Source: Cercis canadensis
Lineage: Eukaryota; Streptophyta; Magnoliopsida; Fabales; Fabaceae
Assembly (NCBI GenBank): GCA_003255065.1
Contig: QAOA01001644.1
Span: 62,001-126,000 of the forward strand
DNA length: 64,000 bases
Direction: 5' to 3'
Part shown: piece by piece, positions 45,508-57,302 of the stretch
Layout: each line of letters opens with the position of its first letter
Numbering within the stretch: the stretch's first letter is position 1
Made by a program: the position numbers and the translations under genes
Notes under the pieces: generated by a model
The model's database searches: none
The model's input: only the letters and a program-made list of their open reading frames with translations
Told to the model about the DNA's origin: nothing

Positions 45508-46576
45508 TAAAAAGTGATATTGGATTGCTCAACTCAACTCCAAAACACATCAAATCATTCTCATATCTCTATCATTCTTAATTATTATTTTGACATTTGG
45601 GCAAATAGAATTAATTCCTGGTCCATGCTCCATATTTCGATCTGATGTATGACATGGTATGATGACTACAGATATCTGCAGTATGTTACATATCCGTGTT
45701 GCACATGTTATGGGTCCCTTGGTTGTTGTATTTATCAATTGCAAAAGGTTGTGTTGAAGTTTCTAAGGCAAACCTAATTTATATATGTCCTTTGTTTTAC
45801 ATCTAACAGATCATGAATTAGAGAGAAAGAAGCATATCGCAAGGTATAAAAAAAATAATTATATAATGTTTAAAGATAATTACATGTATTGTAAAATAAT
45901 TATATAATACTAAAGAGTATTTTAGATATTTTATATAGTATAAAAATTCAATTATCAGATAAAAAAACTAAATTAAAAGATTATTTTTATATAAAATCAA
46001 ACGATCTTGTGAAATTAAACAATAATTACTTATTTCCATTGTTGCCTTCAATTTTTCTCTACTTCATCAATCATAGTCTAGGTTCCCTGTGAGTCGTGCG
46101 GGAGTGGATGGAGCATTCTCCTTTGGGTGGGTCCGGCCTCCGTCGACGCCGGTCGCCGTTATTCATACACTGAGAGTGGCGTTGGAACATGCGGTGGCAA
46201 TCTTTCATTGGCCCAACAAGGGTAACCTTTTGGATTACATAACTACCTTTCACATGTACTATGCAACACAGATTGGATAACGCCTGTGGACCCCACTTAT
46301 CGACGTGTTCCCATCCACGCTGGAAAGTTCAAGGTCGGAAGTGTACACGTCAACCCAAAAGGGTAAAGAACTAGCAGAGCCCGCCGCACACAGAAGAGAA
46401 AGAGAAAAAAGAGGATGAAAGAAAAAGAAAGAAGCTCAGACTCAAAAAACTGTTAATTTTCCCGGGAAAATTTATCTATCATCGTGAATTTTCCAAATAA
46501 GAAAAACAGCACTCACCACTTTCTCTTTGCTCTCTCTCTTTTCTTTCGCTAATTTTCTCGGGAAAACTGTTCACGG

Positions 46577-47726
46577 GTACGTCTCTTCCTTTTTTCACTT
46601 TTCAACTCATTGTGGGGTTATCTCAATACTCAAGTGCGTCAACGCTTAATTTCTTTGGTAAAATTTAAGTGGATGCTTGTAAAAGTTGATAAGAATTTAT
46701 TGTTGATTTGGTAAAGGGGAATGCCTTATTGGGATTTTTTTGGTGCCTATTTTATTGAGAATTTGAGATCTCCCTTTTGTTTCCTTCAAAATTCAGATGG
46801 CTGGTTTCCATAGTTAATTGATGGTCTTTTTGCTCATGTCTTTTAGTATATATGAAATGCATGATTTGGGGAGCTTTTGCCAAGTCTACTGCTATGTTTT
46901 ATGTTTAGGGAAGTCATTTTGTAGAGGTATTCTTTTGTTCCGTGCTTATTGAAGTTGGATTGGAACTTTGAGAGTCTGTTTGGGAGTTTGAAGTGAGGGG
47001 AAAGGAGAGCAGAGGAGAGGAAAGAGAGGGAAAGGGAGGTGTTTTCCTCTCTTTGGATAACTAAAATGAGCAAAAGGAGAGGAAAATAAATGAAAAGTCC
47101 TATTGTAAAATATTTTTACTAGTTTACCCTTTATAATTAAAATAGACATATTTAATATAAAATTAAATAATATAATAGACTTATTTCTTAATAAAGGGGT
47201 GAGGAATTTTTAAAAAAATAAAGAGGTATAATATTCATTTTAACATATTTCCTCTCCAAACCCCCCAATTTGGAGGAACACAAAAATGGACCAAAAAATG
47301 AGTGTGGGTGCATCTTACCCACCTGACTCTTTTCCTTTTTCAAGATAAATCTTCCAAACAAGGGAGAGAGGAGCTTTATTCCTCCCCTCTCCTTTCCTTT
47401 CCCCTCCAAAGTAACTCCCAAACAAACCATGAAGCTCAAAATACATGATTGTTTATAATATAGTACTGTACTTTGATAGTAAAATTTGAAGGAATTGTCC
47501 CTTTGGGATTTCCAAGAAAATTGGAACAACAGAAATGGAGTAGTTGACTGTTGCATATTAATACCCTTGTGAGTCAGTGTTCCTTAGAGTAGTTCGTACA
47601 CTCCCTTAATTTTTGTTGTTAAGGTTTAAGGGCTTAAAGTTCTGGTTTAGTCCGATTCGAGTTTAAATTTGATTGACTCCATTTCTTATGCTGGTGTTAT
47701 TATTCATATCTTCTGAACTGATGCAG
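46577..47726 (+). other. Probable 5' UTR intron of the BBX27-like gene
   Basis: A donor (ACGG then GTACGT, at 46577) follows a pyrimidine-rich stretch that looks like a 5' UTR. A good acceptor (GATGCAG, ending 47726) lies about 155 bp before the ATG. A MITE (46972-47429) lies inside. This is inference from splice consensus only; transcript evidence is needed to place the first exon. Confidence 0.4.
46972..47429. mobile_element. Harbinger-type MITE, family copy 3
   Basis: Ends GAGTCTGTTTGGGAG (left) and TGGTTTGTTTGGGAG (complement of right), each followed inward by AG-rich tracts (GGGGAAAGGAGAGCAGAGG). The flanking trinucleotide is TGA on both sides (46969-46971, 47430-47432), a variant of the usual TWA. 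It probably lies in the 5' UTR intron of the BBX27-like gene. Confidence 0.75.
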
Positions 47727-47880
47727 GATACCTTTTGATAGAAGATGAAATTACCTATGATGAAAAAGTCCCATCAAACCTGCTGATTTGATAGCTGGGT
47801 TTTTCTGAATTCAAATTGCAACCTACATAGAATGAGGTTTTATAATTTCGGAGTTCCTTTCATGTTTGCAAAGTAAGGAA

Positions 47881-50800
47881 ATGGAGAAAGTCTGTGAATT
47901 CTGCACAGCTTTGAGGCCAATTGTTTACTGTAAGGCTGATGGTGCATATCTTTGCTTATCCTGTGATGCAAAGGTCCATTTTGCCAATGCATTGTCCAGC
48001 CGGCATCTCCGGACTCTTCTATGTGATGTATGCAGATATCATCTTGCTTATGTACAGTGTTTAAATCACCAAATGCTAATCTGCCGCGGCTGCAATCAAA
48101 AGCTGCATGATGTCTCCATCCAACATCAGAGACGACCTATCAGAAGTTACATGGGATGTCCTTCTGCCAAGGACTTTGCAGCACTGTGGGGTTTTGAATT
48201 GACTGAAATTGAAAATAATGCTCATCAAGATCAGTTTGCATCCATTTTGCATGGTTCTGCAGATTTTAATGCGGCAAACATCTCAGGACAGCCTAGTATT
48301 GAAACTGGAGGCCCTTCAATGGTGTCCAGGGTCAAATTGGAAGGGAGGTCAAGCGGTCAACAAGGTCAGGTATGCAGGACTGCACTTTTAATACTTCTTT
48401 TATTATAGTGATGATGTCTGTAATTGTTGATCTCCGTCTTCTAAAAATTGCAACGATAGCCATTTCATCTTAAGGTAAAGTTTTTTTCTAACTCAGGTAC
48501 AATTTCAATGTTTAACATATGCTTCTTCCTCTAACTACTAAATACACACTACTTCAAAGAATCCTTAACATAGATAGGAGTATTCTTGAGTGCAAGAGGT
48601 TTGTTGCCTCTACGTTCATCTTAACATTGTAGACATCAGAAACTTAAATAGAGATTTTTGTCAGTATATCTTGAGGTGATTTTGAGTTGTTATTTTGCAC
48701 CTTCTTGCTTTGTCCACTTTAGTTTTACATCCAAATTAATTTCATTAAGTACTTTGCATTCTCAAGGAACATGCAATGTGATGAACATATTTCCATTTTT
48801 ATTGAAGGCTAAACGTACTCATAAACCACATGGCACATATGAAGGGCTTGATTTTCTTTTAGGGCCACTTAAAGGACTTAATTTTGAAACCATAAACAAC
48901 CAAGTGCGCATTTTGAAATTCATATTGGAATATACAGAAGTCTAGATCATAATATATAACTTGCTTTCCATATTTTTCGAAGCTGTATATCAATAGAGAA
49001 TTGCTTGTTAGTAGAGAGAGTTGAAAATGATAGTCCATTGCTAGCATTTTTTTTTGGCATGATGGTGACTGAAAAATATTTATTGGTATTATAAGCCTAT
49101 TATTTATCCATTTTGTCACTGGACGTGTATTGCAGTTGTGATCTACTGGCTTTGGGGTTCTCGTAGCATCCATCTGTTGTAGTATGTCTGTGCATGTCTT
49201 CTCAATGATGAGCTATAAGGTTGCATTTTAATACACGAACTTGATGAAAATAAATTTGTATTTCCGTTGTTAATACAGTTTGATCAAATGAAATTGAGTA
49301 ACTGTAATATGAAAAACCTTCCTTAAGGCATTTTTGTTTTGGGGTCTTCAACAAATCTATCCATTGGCTGATGCATTCTCAGATTAGGAACTTGTGATAC
49401 AAAAGTGCAACATGGAATACATTTATTAAGTGAAGTATGAGCTTTCTTATTATTTGTGTCAAGTCTTCATTGATATAATGAATCAGGATAACAAATATGC
49501 ACTTTGAGTATAAATGTCAAATAATAAACTTCTACTGAAATCATTTATCCAAACACAACCTACTAGTTTAAACATCTATGTATCTTCTGAGTTTTGAGCT
49601 TCACCTTGCAGATACTGTTCAAAGATCAAGATCGAAAAACTATTCTGCAGCAGATTATTGAATTAAAAAGGCTTCAGCTTGGTGAGGAAAGTAGTCATCC
49701 TCCAAAGATAAATGGGATACAAGAAACAAATTTAGCATCTTCAGTGTATCATAATATGAAGAACCTCGATGAAAAATTCGATCAACAAGTACAAAATTCC
49801 CATAATCTTGCTACTGATATTCCACAAAAAGAGAGTCCCAAGGTGGAGCTGAAACCAGAAACTCTGTCTTCTACATTTTCCCAGCTTGATAATTTATCTT
49901 CGTCTTCAATTATAGACCTTCCATCACAGGGAGAATTCTTTTGGATAGGCAAAAGTCCAATTCAAAGTAATCAGGTTAGATAATTAATCCTTCCACTGCT
50001 TTAAGCCACAGTTGGGCCAATGGTTTCAACTGGTGTTTATTTAGATGTTAACAAGTTATTCTGAAACTTATGCTCCTAGCTTACCCTACACTGCCGTAAG
50101 TTGGATGCCCTTTGGATGTGATTTTTCACTACTAAGCACAATAAGAGACTCTATGGAAACTTACACTTTTTATTTCTGCATTGAAACCCTCCTGGAAATG
50201 GGAAGATTCTCAAACAAAAAATGTAAGAACTGTCTCAGATAAAAACATCTTTTTTTTTCTTGAAACAAAATTATTGTAGTCCAAATGTTAATTTTTTTTC
50301 CCCTTTTCTCCCCCACCCCCAAAACAAAAAGAAAAAAGGCTAACAAAAACACACTTACGGACAACATAGTTGCTTATTTTCTCAGTTAATTTAATAACTA
50401 ATTTCTATGTAATTTATTTCAATCTAGGTTTTATATGCATCTGCTTTATATACATACACTCATGAATACATACATACATACATACATACATACATACATA
50501 CATGTGTGAGTGTTTGTGTCTGTATTATGTGTAATTATACACATTCTTACTTTCTTTCTCTTTTCCTTTTTCCTCTTATTCTTAAGAACAAATATATTGT
50601 CGATATGGTCGGAGACATGTCTACCTATGATTACAGTCAAGCTAGAAAGTAATTACCCTGTAAGTTGATCGTAACATTTGAGTCAATCAAATCTGCATTG
50701 AAAATCCATTTGTTTAAGAAAATTGTGGATGTCAACATCAAGAACTACAGAGCAACAATGCTATTAGTGGAAACTGCTTATTAAACAAAAATAGAAAGTA

Positions 50801-53423
50801 TACTTGGTTATATTATCTTCTTATGCATTGAGCAACAGAAAAATTGCATGTTGATGCCAGTGTAGTAGGGATGGAGAAAGATATAAACATGTTAATGAAA
50901 GAATTGAATAAGCATACTGGAAAATGAAAATATACATTGATTTAAGGTGTTAATATTGATTAAGTTCCTAGAAAACAGCTAGACACAAATACCAAAACAG
51001 GGAAACTCAAACTGTGAAAGGAAAAGGATGAGAAAATATTCCATCAATTAAGATCAGCATCATGAACAGATCAAAGTTTTTGTTTTATACTTTACACTGA
51101 TATCTCCAACCATAGTGCTCACTTCCAGATCATTATCAGTGACGACAAGATTGTTCCTGCTTGAATGACTGACATCTAGTGTAAGCAGACGTCTTTTTTC
51201 CCATTTTTTTTTCTTTTTCCGGTTGCCATAATATCATCTGATTCATTTGAATGAGATTCGATCTTTATGCATTTATTCTGGATTAGGTTTTCAGTTGCAT
51301 TCAACTTGTTGACATTATATTGCTGGTCAGAGTGGAAATCTTTTTTTTTAATGTTTGCAGTTATGGTCTCAAAATATTCAAGACCTTGGGATATGTGAAG
51401 AACTTACTTCTCAAGATGATTTTAACATACCTGATGTTGACTTAACATTCCAAAACTTTGAAGAACTATTTGGAGGAGACCAAGATCCAGTTAGGGGACT
51501 GCTTTATGATAAAGATTTCTCCTGCTCCTCTTTAGAGAAGGATATGTCACTTGATAAGTCAGATACTGACAATGTAAGCACAATGGAGGTCTGAATTTCT
51601 TCCTTTTTGCTTTTAGAAAATTGTATCTTTCTTGCTACTACTATCAATGCATCACCACCTCTCAGAGTATAGATTAGTAAGTGACGGAATAGTAATAACA
51701 GAAAAGAGTAAAAAATTCTATAATGAACTTGAGAAAAATATTAACAGGATTCTCTTCTAGCATGGCAAACCTTGAAGAATTAAAGACAATGAGTCAGTAT
51801 AAGCATTATAGGTACCAGAAGCGCACTCCATTTATTTTCCTTTGAATGGCTTATCACTTCTTTCAATATTGGAATGTAAACCCCATCAAGTTTAGACATG
51901 GATCATATTGAAATATATATATTCATATCAACTGCTGTTGCTAATGATATCATGCACATCAAAATGTAGATTGAGTGACGAAGCTACCATTTATACGGTA
52001 AACTCAGGAGGAATGATAAGTAGTTAACTCTAGACTAATATGTTATATTGAGTTTGCTTGAAATTGCAATCTATATCTTGATTTTTGGAGCCAGGAAAGA
52101 AAGATCACTGCCTGACTTTGGCATTTGATGTTATGAAGCATAGTTTAGATCCATATTCTATAGCATGAGACTATTTTGAAACTCTTATTGCTCCTTGAAT
52201 TTTAGGCTTTAGAAAAAAAACAATCATTTGATTTATGGTTAATTTGGCCTTTGAAATGAAGTTTTTTAAATGGTATTCCTATTTTTCTGCCATGAAAGGA
52301 TACTTCGGCGGCTGCATCTATCACTATCACCCAATCTGGTCAAGAGTACAAGGATATAAATTCTTTTAACCAAGACCATCCAAGAAGCATGGATCCTCCT
52401 GGTACAATTCGACCATCAAACTCTACTATATCATTCTCTGTTTCAAGATTTAGTGCTGACAGCAGTGGTACTTATCACCAAGACAGTGCACTTTCTCCCC
52501 ACAATAAAGACAAGAAGGCTCGACTGTAAGTACTTAAGTGTCTCCCTTCAGCCAGGCCTGTTAACTGGTATTTTAATTTGATGTCCAGTCATCACATACC
52601 TAATATGTTTAACTAATTTGCTTTTAATCTCTGTCTCTGCTCTTTTGAAACTCATTATATATGAAATTTTGATTTCTATACCTAATTTATTTGCAGAATT
52701 TTTCATATCCTTGTTTAGAATTAAGACTTATAAGGTGCCATACTTTTTACTAGGTTCTGATGTGGATCACTTTATTTATTTAACACTCTAAGGAGTTGTA
52801 GCTCACATGCAACTGGAGAAACACGCCTACTAGAGAAGTGCTAAAAGCATGCATAAATTAACAGTTAAAAAGGACTTTTAGGTTTTGTATCAACTTCTTT
52901 GCTTGTTTTCAAGCTTAGCTGTGGTTGACCCGAGCACATAATTTCACATTTTCAGGTTCCTTTTTCTTTAATCTAATACGTAAAATTGTATAATATTCAT
53001 TAATATAAAATATAAAAAATAAGGTTTGCTAGAACTATCTTAATCACCAGTGTGAAAAAGACAATAGCATATGGAAACCTTGGTTCTCAATTTAGATCAC
53101 ACTGCTCTTATTTCTACGATAACTTTAAAAGGTTACTTTGCTCCTTTAGAAGTTACAAATTTCAAGGTTCCTTTATGAGAGTGAAAATTTATATGAGAAA
53201 TGAAAAATATATTGGATATTATTGGAGCACTCTATTTACCACCTTGGTTTGTGAAGTTGCAGGAGCATTTTATTACTGAATAAATAAACATGTTTTGACT
53301 ATTATCTCATATTGAATTCTTTTTACCAGGCATGAGAAGCAAGCTCGATATCCTTCATGGAAATCTGTTGCTAATCGGACAAAGAGGGTGAAAGGCCAAG
53401 TTGCCAAGGCAGAAAACTATTAA
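47881..53423 (+). CDS. BBX27: BBX27-like B-box zinc finger protein, 466 aa
   Basis: Coding exons: 47881-48369, 49612-49974, 51361-51588, 52299-52525, 53330-53423; in phase, 1,401 nt. Exon 3 could instead end at 51573, where GTAAGC is a stronger donor, five codons shorter and still in frame. Residues 1-90 carry two B-box-type Cys/His zinc motifs (CEFC...CKADGAYLCLSCDAKVH...H; CDVC...CRGCNQKLH) that bind protein partners or support DNA association. The middle is acidic and low-complexity. The last exon ends with a degenerate CCT-like tail (KQARYPSWKS...NRTKRVKGQVAK). It corresponds to Arabidopsis At1g68190 (BBX27) by domain layout and neighbours. It is probably a nuclear transcription regulator. 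The start is the ATG at 47881; a slightly longer frame begins at a TTG and is not used. Confidence 0.88.
50466..50503. repeat. (ACAT)n microsatellite in BBX27-like intron 2
   Basis: About nine perfect ATAC/CATA tetranucleotide units between coding exons 2 and 3, followed by a TG-rich stretch. Confidence 0.9.
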
Positions 53424-54913
53424 CCTTTGCATCCCAATGCTGTACAGATATCTGTGCCATACCGTTGAATGTCTTAGGTTGCTCTCATGTTCATTTGAAC
53501 AAGTGGTTCCTTAAGTTCCATGTACATATTGTCTATTTATATTTTCCAACAATTGAAACATTACTACTTCCCATTCAGAAAAGTTAATCTATATGGGCTA
53601 GGAATAAATTCTGCAGAAATTAGTTTCTGTTGAGTTCCTCTGAAAAATTATTGAATATTTATTTCCTATTTCCATCTTATTCTGTGGACAATGTATATTT
53701 ACAGAAAAAGTCTATTATGGCAGAAGTATAGGTAATTTACCACATATAATCCTGTTTGATAATGAATCTATACACATAAACTTAGGTTTTGTTCAAGATT
53801 TTTGTGTTCTTGATAATTAAATTGATGTCTTATGTTTTCTTTGCATTAAAATGAGTTCTTAGTGTGTTATATTCTTTTAAATTACTTTCTAGATTGGTCT
53901 AGCAACATGCATAGTTTATCTCTCTGGCTTTAGTTGAAGTTTAGGCCTATATTAAGGAGGGGAGCCATTTTCACTTCAGCTCAGTGTATTGACTGGTATT
54001 ACAATTAGGCAGAGAGGGACACTTGGTCAATTGTTCTTGATAAAACCTAAAAACAACTAACACAGTGCTTATAGTTAAACTAGCATGATGACCGAAGCTG
54101 TAATGAAAGTGAAAGGTAATCTGACCATTGTTAGTTTTATGAAAAGGCATATTTGAAAAATATTGTGTGGCTAACTTAACAACCATGACACAAGAAAAAG
54201 CGTTTTCTTCCGCAAAGTGTAACAGATGTTGGTGTTTATTTTATTCACCAAACTTTTGATATTAGATTTTGATAGAGTATCTATTAGACTAAAGGGTTGT
54301 TGTAAATGTGATAAAGAAGCAAACTCTTACCCTCACCCTCCAAAAAACACATGATGGGCTCTGTCTTCCTAAAATGACTCAATTCTTAATCCACTTCATG
54401 ACTTGAAAATTGGAAACTCAGACCACCAGCACCTCCCTCAAACCTAACTTGAAATTCAAGCAACTATATAATCAAATGCTTCTCTAACCGCAACTGCACC
54501 TTGAATACGCTCTCTAAGCTGTCTCGGTTTCTTATTATCTTTTCTGTTCAAACCGAAACACTGTTCTTTAATTTATTTAAAAATGAAGAGGAAATCATAA
54601 TAGTGGGACCCTAATGTGGGATTTTGATATGATTTTGCCAATTACAAGTTCTTGGTTTTGGATGCTATATCTGAGTTTGTACATATTAGTATCAAAGTTG
54701 TACCAATGCTATTTTTATATTTTTCTTTGATAACGAATTAAAACAAAATAAAACTAATATCTCCAAAAATAAAAAATATTTCATTATTTTGTCACAGATC
54801 TAATGAGGTCTAGAAAAATGCTACTTACACAATTTATACTCTTGTTCATATGTATAGGTGATATGATTTGGAGTCTAACATAAAATGTTTAGGGAGTTCT
54901 CAATAAACATAAT
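53424..54913. other. 3' UTR of the BBX27-like gene and spacer
   Basis: No further gene was recognised. The frame on the - strand at 53971-54186 has no motif and is not called. Confidence 0.4.
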
Positions 54914-55452
54914 GGGATTCTATGATACTACATATGTATGTCATACTACACTGACGTGACAAACATACGTAATTTTAATATTTTATTTGATATAAAATTA
55001 ATTTATCTTATTTTCTTAAACAAACTTAAAAACAGTTAATTTGTACATATATCATTTATATATTGACTATTCTTATGTAATATGACATACAATAAAATAT
55101 TTAAAAAACCTCCCATAAACATAAATTGTGTGAATTATACAAATTAGTGTGTATATAAATAATAGGGAAAAATAATTTTTGTTTTAGATTTTTCAAGCTA
55201 TGTAGTTATATTTTGTTTATAATATAAACATACGGAGATTCTATGATACTACATAAGTATGTCATACTACACTGACGTGGCAAGCATACATAATTTTCAT
55301 ATTTTATTATATATAAAATATAATTTATTTAATTTTTTAAACAAACTTAAAAACAGTTAATTTGTATATATGTCATTCATTTATTGGTTATTCCTATGTA
55401 GTATGATATACTACATAAATATTAAAAGTATCTAAGAAACCTCCATAAACAT
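54914..55452. repeat. Two direct copies of a repeat of about 215 bp
   Basis: 54914-55124 and 55237-55452 both begin GATTCTATGATACTACAT, share GTATGTCATACTACACTGAC and AAACAAACTTAAAAACAGTTA, and end with CC-CATAAACATAA. They are clearly diverged and have weakly inverted ends, so they are two insertions or an old duplication of one AT-rich MITE-like element. Confidence 0.7.
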
Positions 55453-55459
55453 AATGACT

Positions 55460-56700
55460 ACATAATCTAAAAGATATTTTGGTAAATTCATATCTCCGAC
55501 ACACCAAATAATTTTTTGTCTCAACTTTTGGCATTAGAAGTTCTTTCCTAAATGGTATGTAATACTAATAATCTTCTCATAACGTTTTATAGAGTTAATG
55601 TATAGACATCATTTCTTTTCTAACTGAAACACACCACATTGAGCTTAGAACCTTTTTTTTTTTTTTGAAGGACATTGAGATTAGCGCCTTAATTAAAGCT
55701 AATTATAATTTGTTTTTGAACGGTTGAGATTTAATGAAGTTGAATAGTCGTGACAAGGTGTAGGAGAAATTGGATGGTGAATGTACCATTTCTCCTTTTA
55801 ATACTACTTTAGTACTTGTTTTTTATTGCAAATATTTGTACGATTCAATATGCAAGTTACATAGATACTAAGAAATTAAATTTTGACTTAAAAAATTTAA
55901 TTGTGTTAAAAGAAACTATTTTTTAAGAAGGTGTTTATTACATGATAAGAAATATTCATTAATATTATATAATTATTATATTTAAATATAAATAAAATAA
56001 TTATATATATAAATAAATAACAAATAAGTGAATAACACTAAGAATATTTTTAATTATTTCACACTATAGGACAAATGTCATCCTAAGTGCCTTTGACACT
56101 TTTTGGTTTTTTTTTTTTTTTTTCTTTTTCCTTTTTTCAAATTCTTCAAGCTAAGAGGAAAAAACTCGTTCTAAAATTAGAAATGCACAAGTACGATACT
56201 TTTGAAGTACCTTAAAATTTCCTTGGGATTCTAACAGGGGTACAGAATCAGAGCCCTAGAGATTCACATATCACTCTCGTTTTCAGTGGCACTATCGTTA
56301 ATAAATCCCGAAAGCCAGAATAATCAAGTAATTCCCTGCTCACTTTCTTGGCGCTCAATCTTTGAGAATCGATCCTCCCCGGAAAATTGTGATACGGTAA
56401 TACACGATGCTCCTGGGGCCCACTTTAACTGCATCTAATTTTTCACGTAATTTGCACCGTCTGATGAAAAATGAAGGAGATCAACGGTTCAATTAATATT
56501 GCAAGTGGACAAAGATGGGTTTCAAGGAACACAATAATACAACTCATTATTTTTTCTGTTAAAATTAAATTCCCAAGATACCCGCGAAAAAGAAATGAGA
56601 GACACTTTAAACGTTGGGGGCCAAATCCGGTAAAATACTGCCTGTATAAGCTCTGAAGTGCATTCTGTTAGAGGCGTATGAGAGACGGTTTCCAGATTCG
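55460..56700. other. Intergenic, no gene seen
   Basis: AT-rich spacer, turning less AT-rich near 56640 where the promoter of the CCCH gene begins. No supported coding frame. Confidence 0.4.
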
Positions 56701-56758
56701 TTTTCTGAGTTTCCCTCGCACCAAACATGCCCTCGCTTTCCCTCCAAACCATGCCCGC

Positions 56759-57280
56759 TATAAAACCTTGCTCACCCCACTCACTCTCTCTCATATCCCT
56801 TTCTCTCTCTAAATCCCTCTCCCTCTCCCTCTCTCTTTCTCTTTTTCTCTCTAAAGTATAACACACAACCAGCTTTTCGATCAGGTAAGGGTTTCTTTGT
56901 TCCTCTGTTACTTATATTATGCATGAAATTTTTTAGTCCTTCATCTTCCTCGGTGAAATACTGATTTTGTTCGAGTTCTTTTGTGAATGTAATTTCTTGA
57001 ATCTTGTTTCTGAGATTGCTGCTATGTAATGCTTATTTCCTACGTTGATTGTTGATTTCAATTTCAAAATTGTTTCTGTGAGTTTGTGAATTTTGATTGA
57101 TATCTGAAAATGATGAGTGTTTTCGAAGGAATTTTTGAATTTGGGTGGAAATGGAGAATCTGTGAGCTGAGGAATTTCTGAAAATTATAGTATATTGAGG
57201 AATTAAACAAGAAAAATGAGAACTGTTCGGTGAATTTTTTCACGCTTCTGAGATTTTCTCTGTCCCTAATTTTCATCCAG
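56759..57280 (+). promoter_or_regulatory. TATA box, CT-rich leader and 5' UTR intron of the CCCH gene
   Basis: TATAAAA at 56759-56765 is followed by a CT-repeat leader (about 56780-56855), common in plant 5' UTRs. A donor at 56885 (TCAG then GTAAGG) and an acceptor ending 57280 (TTTCATCCAG) define a 396-bp 5' UTR intron ending 22 bp before the ATG at 57303. Confidence 0.65.
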
Positions 57281-57302
57281 GGTTGAATCTTGCATCGGGA
57301 AA

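Noticed and set aside
46089-46280. GC-richer 63-residue frame upstream of the BBX27-like gene
   Set aside because: No motif seen. The GC-rich patch is better explained as promoter-proximal sequence.
47866-47880. Start of the BBX27-like protein five codons earlier
   Set aside because: The codon at 47866 is TTG. The ATG at 47881 places the first B-box at the usual distance from the N-terminus.
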